Below are positions 57,353 to 64,000 of a stretch of DNA of 64,000 bases, piece after piece; within the stretch, counting starts at the first letter, position 1; the number at the start of each line of letters is the position of its first letter. Source of the stretch: Polynucleobacter sp. HIN7 (GTDB lineage Bacteria; Pseudomonadota; Gammaproteobacteria; Burkholderiales; Burkholderiaceae). The notes under the pieces are model-generated. The model had not been told where the DNA came from. It saw only the letters and a list, made by a program, of their open reading frames with translations, and made no database searches. The position numbers and the translations under genes are program-made. The stretch is from the NCBI RefSeq assembly GCF_030297595.1, contig NZ_AP028138.1, positions 1 to 64,000 of the forward strand, in the 5' to 3' direction.

Positions 57353-57362
57353 AGAGGTCACT

Positions 57363-57671
57363 ATGAAAAAGATTCGTAAAGGCGACTCCGTGATTGTTCT
57401 TACTGGGCGTGATAAAGGTAAAAAAGGAACGGTCACCGGAATTCTTGAAAACAAATTTGTGGTTGAGGGCGTCAATATTTACAAAAAGAATGTAAAGCCC
57501 AATCCTAATGATGGAACTACTGGTGGAACTGTTGATAAGACGATGCCAATCGCTGCTTCTAATATTGCATTGGTTGATGCGAACGGCAAACCATCGCGTG
57601 TTGGCATTAAGTTGGTTGATGGCAAAAAAGTGCGTTACTTAAAAACCACTGGCGCGACGCTTAGCGCTTAA
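57363..57671 (+). CDS. rplX: 50S ribosomal protein L24
   Basis: Assembly-initiating protein with a KOW motif ([18 protein letters not shown]). It has 102 residues from ATG 57363. An earlier in-frame start at 57333 would overlap rplN and add 10 residues; AGAGGT lies upstream of the chosen start. Confidence 0.97.
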   Translation: MKKIRKGDSVIVLTGRDKGKKGTVTGILENKFVVEGVNIYKKNVKPNPNDGTTGGTVDKTMPIAASNIALVDANGKPSRVGIKLVDGKKVRYLKTTGATLSA

Positions 57672-57685
57672 GGTTCGGAGAAATT

Positions 57686-58228
57686 ATGAGCACCCGTTTA
57701 CAAGAACATTACAAAAATACAGTCATTGCAAACTTGATGCAGCAGTTTGGCTATAAGTCTGTGATGGAAGTTCCACGCATTACCAAAATTACCCTTAATA
57801 TGGGTTTAGGTGAAGCTGTCAGTGATAAAAAAGTGATTGAGCATGCTGTTGGTGATTTAACCAAAGTTGCTGGTCAAAAGCCCGTTGTTACCAAGGCACG
57901 CAAAGCGATTGCTGGATTTAAGATTCGTCAAGGCTATCCTATCGGTGCGATGGTAACGCTGCGCGGCACTCGCATGTATGAGTTCTTAGATCGTTTTATT
58001 ACGGTTTCTTTGCCACGCGTGCGCGATTTCCGTGGAATCTCCGGTAAAGCGTTTGATGGCCGTGGCAACTACAACATTGGCGTTAAAGAACAAATTATTT
58101 TCCCTGAAATTGAGTACGACAAGATTGATGCATTACGTGGTCTCAATATCAGTATTACGACCACCGCTAAAACCGATGAGGAAGCCAAAGCATTGTTAGC
58201 GGCGTTTAAATTTCCATTTCGCAATTAA
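57686..58228 (+). CDS. rplE: 50S ribosomal protein L5
   Basis: 5S rRNA-binding protein that contacts P-site tRNA, 180 residues. Signature [15 protein letters not shown] near the N-terminus and [21 protein letters not shown]. rpsN follows 9 bases after the stop. Confidence 0.98.
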   Translation: MSTRLQEHYKNTVIANLMQQFGYKSVMEVPRITKITLNMGLGEAVSDKKVIEHAVGDLTKVAGQKPVVTKARKAIAGFKIRQGYPIGAMVTLRGTRMYEFLDRFITVSLPRVRDFRGISGKAFDGRGNYNIGVKEQIIFPEIEYDKIDALRGLNISITTTAKTDEEAKALLAAFKFPFRN

Positions 58229-58237
58229 GAGGCAAAC

Positions 58238-58543
58238 GTGGCAAAACTATCTTTAATTGAGCGTGAGAAAAAACGCGCTAAGTTGGTTGCAAAATTCACG
58301 CATAAGCGCGCTGAGCTCAAGTCGATCATTAACGACACAAGCCGCAGTGACGAGGAGCGTTATGAGGCCCGTTTGAAGCTGCAGTCATTGCCGCGCAATG
58401 CGAGCCCTATTCGCCAACGTAATCGTTGTTCATTAACCGGTCGTCCACGTGGCACCTTCCGCAAATTTGGTTTGGCACGCGGCAAGATCCGTGAGATTGC
58501 TTTCCGTGGCGAGATCCCCGGTTTAACCAAGGCCAGCTGGTAA
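58238..58543 (+). CDS. rpsN: 30S ribosomal protein S14
   Basis: 101-residue long form of S14 without the CxxC zinc motif, as in other Beta- and Gammaproteobacteria. Signature [21 protein letters not shown]. The start is GTG at 58238 with AAGAGGCAA upstream. Confidence 0.97.
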   Translation: MAKLSLIEREKKRAKLVAKFTHKRAELKSIINDTSRSDEERYEARLKLQSLPRNASPIRQRNRCSLTGRPRGTFRKFGLARGKIREIAFRGEIPGLTKASW

Positions 58544-58568
58544 GCGGCGAACGAATTTAGGAGAACCC

Positions 58569-58964
58569 ATGAGTATTAGTGATCCAATCGCCGATATGTT
58601 GACCAGAATTCGCAACGCGCAAGCGGTGCAGAAAACTTTGGTTACCATGCCGTCGTCAAAATTAAAAGTAGCGATTGCCAAGGTCTTGAAAGACGAAGGC
58701 TATATCGATAGTTTTGAAATCACCGGTGAAGCAGCTAAGCCAGTATTGAAGATTGATCTGAAATACTACGCTGGCCGTCCTGTGATTGAACGAATTGAGC
58801 GAGTTTCAACCCCTAGCTTGCGTATCTACAAAGGACGCCATGACATTCCTGAGGTCATGAATGGCTTGGGCGTTGCCATTATTTCAACACCGCAAGGTTT
58901 GATGACCGATCGCAAAGCGCGCGCATCTGGCGTTGGCGGTGAAGTCATTTGCTACGTGGCTTAA
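58569..58964 (+). CDS. rpsH: 30S ribosomal protein S8
   Basis: Binds the 16S central domain; in E. coli it represses the spc operon. It has 131 residues. It opens [18 protein letters not shown] and ends with [27 protein letters not shown] lies upstream of the ATG. Confidence 0.98.
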   Translation: MSISDPIADMLTRIRNAQAVQKTLVTMPSSKLKVAIAKVLKDEGYIDSFEITGEAAKPVLKIDLKYYAGRPVIERIERVSTPSLRIYKGRHDIPEVMNGLGVAIISTPQGLMTDRKARASGVGGEVICYVA

Positions 58965-58974
58965 GGAGAGAACA

Positions 58975-59508
58975 ATGTCTCGAGTTGGTAAATCTCCCAT
59001 TACGGTGCCAAAAGGTGCTGAGATCAGTATTGCAAACGCGTTATTAACCGTGAAAGGCCCATTGGGGACTCTCACACATACCTTACATCCTAGTGTTGGC
59101 CTTGAGCATAAAGATGGTGTTATCACGGTTGCCATTAAAGATAATTCCCCAGAAGCTAATGCATTGTCTGGAACGACTCGTGCATTAGTTAACAACATGG
59201 TCGTTGGTGTGACCCAGGGATTTGAGCGCAAGCTGAGCCTTGTTGGAGTGGGCTATCGTGCACAGGCACAAGGCAATTCCTTGAAATTGCAATTGGGCTT
59301 TTCGCATGAAATCAACTATCCGCTACCCACTGGCGTGAAAGCGGAAACCCCTTCGCAAACCGAAATCATTATTAAGGGTGCCAATAAGCAACAAGTTGGT
59401 CAAGTTGCTGCGGAAGTTCGTGCCTATCGTTCCCCAGAACCATACAAGGGTAAAGGCGTGCGCTATGTTGACGAAGTGGTTCACCTCAAAGAAACCAAGA
59501 AGAAGTAA
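58975..59508 (+). CDS. rplF: 50S ribosomal protein L6
   Basis: Protein near the factor-binding site. It has 177 residues from the ATG at 58975 (AAGGAGAG upstream). An in-frame start at 58933 would overlap rpsH. Signature [16 protein letters not shown] at the C-terminus. Confidence 0.98.
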   Translation: MSRVGKSPITVPKGAEISIANALLTVKGPLGTLTHTLHPSVGLEHKDGVITVAIKDNSPEANALSGTTRALVNNMVVGVTQGFERKLSLVGVGYRAQAQGNSLKLQLGFSHEINYPLPTGVKAETPSQTEIIIKGANKQQVGQVAAEVRAYRSPEPYKGKGVRYVDEVVHLKETKKK

Positions 59509-59530
59509 TTAAGTACAGCTGAGATTCGAT

Positions 59531-59884
59531 ATGAATAAAAACGAAACAAGACAACGACGTGCGCGTCAAACCCGTATCAAGATTGCTGAGTTATTGGCTC
59601 ATCGCTTGACAGTGATTCGAAGCAATTGCCACATCTCCGCTCAGGTCTATAGCCCATGCGGTAGCAAGGTGGTTGCCGCGGCCTCGACCATGGAAAAGGA
59701 TTTGCGTACTTCGGTAAAAAATGGCGGCAATAGCCAAGCAGCACAAGCGATTGGCAAATTAATCGCCGAACGTGCAAAAAAGGCTGGCGTTGAGGCCGTC
59801 GCGTTTGATCGTGCTGGACATCGTTATCACGGCCGTATTAAGGCCCTTGCTGAAGCTGCGCGTGAAGCCGGCTTGAAGTTCTAA
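59531..59884 (+). CDS. rplR: 50S ribosomal protein L18
   Basis: 5S rRNA-binding protein, 117 residues. It opens with basic [17 protein letters not shown] and ends [22 protein letters not shown], the usual C-terminus. Confidence 0.97.
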   Translation: MNKNETRQRRARQTRIKIAELLAHRLTVIRSNCHISAQVYSPCGSKVVAAASTMEKDLRTSVKNGGNSQAAQAIGKLIAERAKKAGVEAVAFDRAGHRYHGRIKALAEAAREAGLKF

Positions 59885-59905
59885 GAAACGGTTTAGGAAA
59901 AAATT

Positions 59906-60424
59906 ATGGCAAAAATGCAAACCAAAATTCAGTCAGAAGAGCGCGATGACGGTCTACGCGAGAAGATGATTGCTGTTAATCGCGTGACCAAAGTAGTGAA
60001 GGGCGGCCGTATCCTTGGCTTTGCTGCCTTGACGGTCGTTGGTGATGGTGATGGACGAATTGGAATGGGTAAAGGTAAGTCGAAAGAAGTTCCAGTTGCC
60101 GTTCAAAAAGCAATGGACGAAGCACGTCGCAAAATGATTAAGGTCCCTCTTCGTAAGGGCACATTGCAGCATTCTGTGATTGGTCAGCATGGCGCGTCGC
60201 GCGTTCTGATTTCTCCTGCAAAAGAAGGTACCGGCGTGATCGCAGGTGGTCCAATGCGCGCGATCTTTGATGTGATGGGCGTAACCAACGTAGTTGCTAA
60301 ATCGATTGGTTCAACCAATCCTTACAACATGGTACGTGCCACTTTGGACGGTTTGAGCAAGATGAGTACGCCAGCAGAAATTGCTGCAAAGCGCGGAAAG
60401 TCGGTTGAAGAAATTTTGGGTTAA
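59906..60424 (+). CDS. rpsE: 30S ribosomal protein S5
   Basis: mRNA-entry and accuracy protein, 172 residues. The double-stranded RNA-binding region includes [20 protein letters not shown], and [20 protein letters not shown] follows. No ram-type changes are assessed. Confidence 0.98.
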   Translation: MAKMQTKIQSEERDDGLREKMIAVNRVTKVVKGGRILGFAALTVVGDGDGRIGMGKGKSKEVPVAVQKAMDEARRKMIKVPLRKGTLQHSVIGQHGASRVLISPAKEGTGVIAGGPMRAIFDVMGVTNVVAKSIGSTNPYNMVRATLDGLSKMSTPAEIAAKRGKSVEEILG

Positions 60425-60447
60425 TCGCCTGTAATCGAAAGTAAAAG

Positions 60448-60642
60448 ATGGCAAATACACAATCAAATTCAAAGGTCAAACTTCAGCTCGTGCGCAGCTT
60501 GATCGGTACGCGCGAGAGTCACCGTGCGACGGTTCGTGGTTTGGGCCTTGGTCGCCTCAACTCAGTTTCAGAGTTACAAGATACCCCGGCAGTCCGGGGA
60601 ATGATTAATAAGGTTTCATACCTTGTGAAAGTGATCGGGTGA
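60448..60642 (+). CDS. rpmD: 50S ribosomal protein L30
   Basis: 64-residue protein with signature [24 protein letters not shown] located at about 11-34 (key residues R16, G20 and R27). A few residues longer at the N-terminus than E. coli L30 (59). rplO begins 4 bases after the stop. Confidence 0.96.
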   Translation: MANTQSNSKVKLQLVRSLIGTRESHRATVRGLGLGRLNSVSELQDTPAVRGMINKVSYLVKVIG

Positions 60643-60646
60643 AGCA

Positions 60647-61087
60647 ATGCAATTAAATACGATTAAACCCGCTGAAGGTGCTAAGCGCCATCGTCGCCGT
60701 GTCGGCCGTGGGATTGGTTCCGGTCTTGGTAAGACCGCTGGTCGTGGTCACAAAGGCCAAAAGTCGCGTTCCGGCGGTTTTCATAAAGTTGGTTTTGAAG
60801 GCGGTCAAATGCCCATGTATCGTCGCCTACCCAAGCGCGGCTTTATCTCTTTAACACGTCGTTTTATTGGTCAAGTAACTCTTGCTGATTTAGAGCGCAT
60901 TGGTTTAGCTGAAGTTGATCTGGTTGCCTTGAAACAGCACGGTCTTGCTGGTGAGCAAACCAATGCTGTCAAAGTCATTAAGACCGGTGAAATCAAGCGC
61001 GCAGTTACCTTAAAAGGATTGACTGCAAGTGCTGGTGCAAAAGCTGCCATTGAGGCTGCTGGTGGCAAGGTGCTCGCTGAGGTTTAA
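60647..61087 (+). CDS. rplO: 50S ribosomal protein L15
   Basis: Late assembly protein, 146 residues. The N-terminal extended region is rich in Gly, Arg and Lys ([20 protein letters not shown], then [20 protein letters not shown]). secY follows 8 bases after the stop. Confidence 0.97.
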   Translation: MQLNTIKPAEGAKRHRRRVGRGIGSGLGKTAGRGHKGQKSRSGGFHKVGFEGGQMPMYRRLPKRGFISLTRRFIGQVTLADLERIGLAEVDLVALKQHGLAGEQTNAVKVIKTGEIKRAVTLKGLTASAGAKAAIEAAGGKVLAEV

Positions 61088-61095
61088 AGCAATCT

Positions 61096-62439
61096 ATGGC
61101 GCTCGGTTCCTCTAACGTCTCTAGTTTGACACCATCTGGAAACAAGTATGGCGACTTACGTCGCCGCTTGATTTTCTTGGTATTGGCGTTGGTTGTCTTC
61201 CGTATTGGCGCTCATATTCCAGTCCCTGGTATTGATCCTGATCAGTTATCAAAACTGTTTAGTGAACAAAAGGACGGTATTTTGGGAATGTTCAATTTGT
61301 TTTCAGGCGGTGCTTTGTCTCGCTTCACGGTGTTTGCTTTGGGTATCATGCCCTATATCTCGGCATCGATCATCATGCAGTTGATGACCATTGTGATTCC
61401 TTCGCTCGAGGCGATGAAGAAGGAAGGTCAAGCTGGTCAACGCAAGATTACCCAATACACCCGCTATGCAACGGTCTTTTTGGCAACTTTCCAAGCGATT
61501 GGAATTTCCGTTGCGCTTGAGTCTCAGCCAGGCCTTGTTGTTGATCCTGGCTTGATGTTTCAGTTCAATACCGTTGTAACTCTTGTTACGGGCACGATGT
61601 TTTTAATGTGGCTCGGTGAGCAAATTACTGAACGCGGCTTGGGTAATGGTATTTCCATCATTATTTTTGCCGGGATTGTTTCTGGCCTGCCAAGCGCATT
61701 GGCTAGTCTTTTAGAGTTGGTTCGCACTGGCTCCATGAGCATTCTTTCAGCAATTTTTATCGTAGTGATTGTTATTGCAGTTACTTACTTTGTTGTCTTC
61801 GTAGAGCGTGGTCAGCGCCGTATTCTGGTGAACTACGCCAAACGTCAGGTGGGTAATAAGATTTACGGCGGTCAGTCTTCTCATCTGCCTTTAAAGCTCA
61901 ATATGGCTGGTGTGATTCCTCCCATTTTTGCTTCATCGATTATTTTGTTCCCGGCCACTATTGCCGGCTGGTTTACAGCAGGCGAACCAACCAATATGGT
62001 GAGTCGTATTGTGAAAGATTTGGCGGCAACTTTAGCTCCTGGGCAGCCGGTTTACATCATTTTGTACGCCACTGCCATTATTTTCTTCTGCTTTTTCTAT
62101 ACTGCCTTGGTTTTTAACAGCCGCGATACGGCCGACAACTTGAAAAAGAGCGGTGCATTTGTTCCAGGTATTCGTCCGGGCGATCAGACGGCGCGCTACA
62201 TCGACAAAATTCTTGTTCGTTTAACTTTGGCTGGCGCAATTTATATGGTTTTAGTGTGCTTATTGCCCGAGTTTTTGGTTTTGAAATACAACGTTCCTTT
62301 CTACTTTGGCGGGACATCGTTGTTAATTATTGTTGTGGTTGCGATGGACTTTATGGCTCAGGTGCAATCATTTGTGATGCAACAGCAGTACGGCTCTCTG
62401 ATGAAGAAAGCCAACTTTAAGATGGGACCCACTCTCTAA
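61096..62439 (+). CDS. secY: Protein translocase subunit SecY
   Basis: Channel of the Sec translocon in the inner membrane, 447 residues with ten predicted membrane helices. Hallmarks are the plug-side motif [27 protein letters not shown] and [17 protein letters not shown]. Its partner SecE is at 34820. infA starts 1 base after the stop. Confidence 0.98.
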   Translation: MALGSSNVSSLTPSGNKYGDLRRRLIFLVLALVVFRIGAHIPVPGIDPDQLSKLFSEQKDGILGMFNLFSGGALSRFTVFALGIMPYISASIIMQLMTIVIPSLEAMKKEGQAGQRKITQYTRYATVFLATFQAIGISVALESQPGLVVDPGLMFQFNTVVTLVTGTMFLMWLGEQITERGLGNGISIIIFAGIVSGLPSALASLLELVRTGSMSILSAIFIVVIVIAVTYFVVFVERGQRRILVNYAKRQVGNKIYGGQSSHLPLKLNMAGVIPPIFASSIILFPATIAGWFTAGEPTNMVSRIVKDLAATLAPGQPVYIILYATAIIFFCFFYTALVFNSRDTADNLKKSGAFVPGIRPGDQTARYIDKILVRLTLAGAIYMVLVCLLPEFLVLKYNVPFYFGGTSLLIIVVVAMDFMAQVQSFVMQQQYGSLMKKANFKMGPTL

Positions 62440-62440
62440 G

Positions 62441-62659
62441 ATGCCTAAAGACGATGTAATTCAGATGGCAGGGGAAATTGTTGAAAACCTCCCCAATGCC
62501 ATGTTTAGGGTGAAGTTAGAGAATGGGCATGTAGTTTTAGGTCATATTTCTGGGAAGATGCGGATGCATTACATCCGAATCCTGCCAGGAGACAAGGTAA
62601 CTGTGGAAATGACCCCATACGATTTAACGCGCGCAAGAATTATCTTCCGTGCGAAGTAA
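62441..62659 (+). CDS. infA: Translation initiation factor IF-1
   Basis: 72-residue OB-fold protein that occupies the A site during initiation. Signature [23 protein letters not shown]. It starts one base after secY. Having infA between secY and rpmJ is typical of Burkholderiales; a second copy elsewhere is possible. Confidence 0.97.
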   Translation: MPKDDVIQMAGEIVENLPNAMFRVKLENGHVVLGHISGKMRMHYIRILPGDKVTVEMTPYDLTRARIIFRAK

Positions 62660-62680
62660 GGATTATTAAAGAGGTGAATG

Positions 62681-62797
62681 ATGAAAGTATTGGCATCCGT
62701 TAAATGTATTTGCCGCAATTGCAAAATCATCAAGCGTAAGCGCGTGGTGCGTGTGATCTGCTCGTCCGATCCACGTCATAAGCAGCGTCAAGGTTAA
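62681..62797 (+). CDS. rpmJ: 50S ribosomal protein L36
   Basis: 38-residue protein. Reading from ATG 62681 gives [19 protein letters not shown] and ends HKQRQG. Zinc ligands C11, C14, C27 and H33 are all present, so this is the zinc-binding (C+) form. GAGGTG precedes the start; an extra in-frame ATG lies at 62678. Confidence 0.96.
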   Translation: MKVLASVKCICRNCKIIKRKRVVRVICSSDPRHKQRQG

Positions 62798-62820
62798 TTC
62801 GGTTAAGTAGAGGAATTTAT

Positions 62821-63186
62821 ATGGCACGTATCGCTGGGGTAAATATCCCAAATCATCAACATACTGTGATTGGTTTAACCGCCATTTACGGTATTGGCAA
62901 AGCACAAGCTCTCAAGATCTGTGAGAACACGGGTGTTGCAATCGATAAGAAAGTGAAAGATCTTACCGATGCTGAGCTCGAGAAGCTGCGTGATGAAGTG
63001 GGTAAGCGCACCACAGAGGGTGATTTGCGTCGTGAAGTCACCATGAACATTAAACGTTTAATGGACTTGGCTTGCTATCGCGGTATTCGTCATCGAAAGG
63101 GTTTACCAGTGCGCGGCCAGAGAACGAAGACCAATGCCCGTACCCGTAAAGGCCCCCGTAAGGCTGGCGTTGCACTCAAGAAATAA
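62821..63186 (+). CDS. rpsM: 30S ribosomal protein S13
   Basis: Head protein contacting the large subunit and P-site tRNA, 121 residues. Signature [19 protein letters not shown] and [20 protein letters not shown]. The basic tail [15 protein letters not shown] reaches the P site. First gene of the alpha cluster. Confidence 0.98.
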   Translation: MARIAGVNIPNHQHTVIGLTAIYGIGKAQALKICENTGVAIDKKVKDLTDAELEKLRDEVGKRTTEGDLRREVTMNIKRLMDLACYRGIRHRKGLPVRGQRTKTNARTRKGPRKAGVALKK

Positions 63187-63198
63187 TTAGGAACTGAT

Positions 63199-63612
63199 AT
63201 GGCAAAAGCACAACAAACCGCCGCAAATGCAAGTGCACAACGCGCTCGTAAGAAGGTTAAAAAGAACGTCGCCGATGGTATCGCACACGTGCATGCATCG
63301 TTTAATAACACCATTGTGACCATTACCGACCGTCAAGGAAACGCCTTGTCGTGGGCAACATCAGGCGGTCAAGGATTTAAGGGTTCACGTAAGTCAACGC
63401 CATTTGCAGCTCAGGTTGCTGCTGAAGTGGCTGGTAAGGCAGCAATTGAGTGTGGGATTAAGAATTTAGAAGTTCAGATTAAGGGCCCGGGTCCTGGTCG
63501 CGAGTCTGCGGTTCGTGCATTGAACTCGTTAGGGATCAAGATTGTTGAGATCCAGGACGTGACTCCGGTTCCTCACAATGGTTGCCGCCCTCCAAAGCGT
63601 CGCCGTATCTAA
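63199..63612 (+). CDS. rpsK: 30S ribosomal protein S11
   Basis: Platform protein, 137 residues. Signature [22 protein letters not shown] and the C-terminal [16 protein letters not shown]. The N-terminal 20 residues are Ala/Gln-rich and slightly longer than in E. coli (129). Confidence 0.98.
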   Translation: MAKAQQTAANASAQRARKKVKKNVADGIAHVHASFNNTIVTITDRQGNALSWATSGGQGFKGSRKSTPFAAQVAAEVAGKAAIECGIKNLEVQIKGPGPGRESAVRALNSLGIKIVEIQDVTPVPHNGCRPPKRRRI

Positions 63613-63727
63613 TTTTTGCAGTACCAAGCCGCTGGCTTTGCCAGCAATTGTTTAATAAGCCCACCGTTCGTTGGTAGTTACAGCGAACTCACCTCGGTAA
63701 CCATCGAGGCATAGAAAGGAAGAAATC
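63613..63727 (+). promoter_or_regulatory. rpsK-rpsD structured leader
   Basis: Three short perfect stems occur in 115 bases: GCTGGC/GCCAGC (63631-63645), GTTCG/CGAAC (63666-63688) and CCTCG/CGAGG (63692-63709). The rpsD ribosome binding site AAAGGAAG follows. S4 autoregulates the alpha operon in E. coli from a leader before rpsM; a site before rpsD would be different. Function is inferred. Confidence 0.5.
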
Positions 63728-64000
63728 GTGGCACGTTATTTAGGCCCTAAAGCCAAACTATCTCGTCGGGAAGGTACCGACTTATTTTTAAAGAGCGCAC
63801 GCCGTGCTTTATCGGACAAGTGCAAACTAGACAGCAAACCAGGACAGCACGGTCGCACCTCAGGTGCTCGTACTTCTGACTTCGGTAATCAGTTGCGTGA
63901 AAAGCAAAAGGTGAAGCGGATTTATGGCGTGCTCGAGCGTCAATTCCGTCGCTATTTTGCTGAAGCTGAGCGCCGTAAAGGTAATACTGGTGAGACCTTA
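63728..64000 (+). CDS. rpsD: 30S ribosomal protein S4 (5' part, cut by window end)
   Basis: The first 91 codons are present, starting with GTG at 63728 and reading [28 protein letters not shown] lies just upstream. The window ends exactly on a codon boundary, so the rest (about 115 residues, including most of the S4 RNA-binding domain) is outside. rpoA and rplQ are expected next by analogy. Confidence 0.96.
   Translation, partial: MARYLGPKAKLSRREGTDLFLKSARRALSDKCKLDSKPGQHGRTSGARTSDFGNQLREKQKVKRIYGVLERQFRRYFAEAERRKGNTGETL

Overview
The window looks like the first 64 kb of a betaproteobacterial chromosome of the Burkholderiaceae type. The closest match I recognise is Polynucleobacter. This rests on gene order and protein character (dnaA-dnaN-gyrB at the very start, mnmG-rsmG-parA-parB-atp operon-hemE-priA, then an rRNA operon and a rpoBC/str/S10/spc/alpha supercluster), not on a database search. 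Base composition appears moderate. Almost every gene lies on the + strand, co-directional with replication from an origin at the left edge. I see no insertion sequence, prophage, CRISPR array, toxin-antitoxin pair or other accessory island.

Layout. 1-1830: DnaA boxes on both sides of dnaA and an AT-rich stretch before dnaN (oriC). 1831-7025: dnaN, gyrB, a small SET-domain protein, a DUF3717-like protein and a TSUP-family permease. 7066-11388: a perfect parS site, mnmG with a second perfect parS inside its coding sequence, rsmG, parA, parB. 11407-19663: a sigma70-like promoter, atpI-atpBEFHAGDC, hemE. 19884-22008: two DnaA boxes and priA. 22005-27469: mixed-strand housekeeping genes (gcvH, gloC, a small two-CxxC protein, a fatty acid desaturase, tRNA-Arg, a c-type cytochrome, rsmI, a DiaA/GmhA-type SIS protein and a DolP-like BON lipoprotein). 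27470-33032: rRNA operon (16S, tRNA-Ile, tRNA-Ala, 23S, 5S) with promoter, boxA, long RNase III-type processing stems and an intrinsic terminator. 33098-35776: tRNA-Tyr, -Gly, -Thr, tuf1, tRNA-Trp, secE, nusG. 35892-46845: rplK, rplA, rplJ, rplL, rpoB, rpoC. 47022-51754: rpsL, rpsG, fusA, tuf2, rpsJ. 51940-62797: S10 and spc clusters through secY, infA and rpmJ. 62821-64000: rpsM, rpsK and the first 91 codons of rpsD, cut by the window edge.

Together the genes make the replication-initiation and segregation centre, the F1Fo ATP synthase, and most of the transcription and translation machinery. No multi-gene system of unknown type is evident. The most interesting material is regulatory. At three operon junctions (rpoC-rpsL, rpsJ-rplC, rpsQ-rplN) a hairpin closing the upstream operon also contains the -35 element of the next promoter. 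The rplC and rplN promoters share a nearly identical 20-bp core followed by a short hairpin. The rplL-rpoB gap can form two mutually exclusive hairpins. Consensus DnaA boxes sit in front of priA. A parS site is embedded in mnmG. The two tuf genes are a 1,203-bp direct repeat with one difference.
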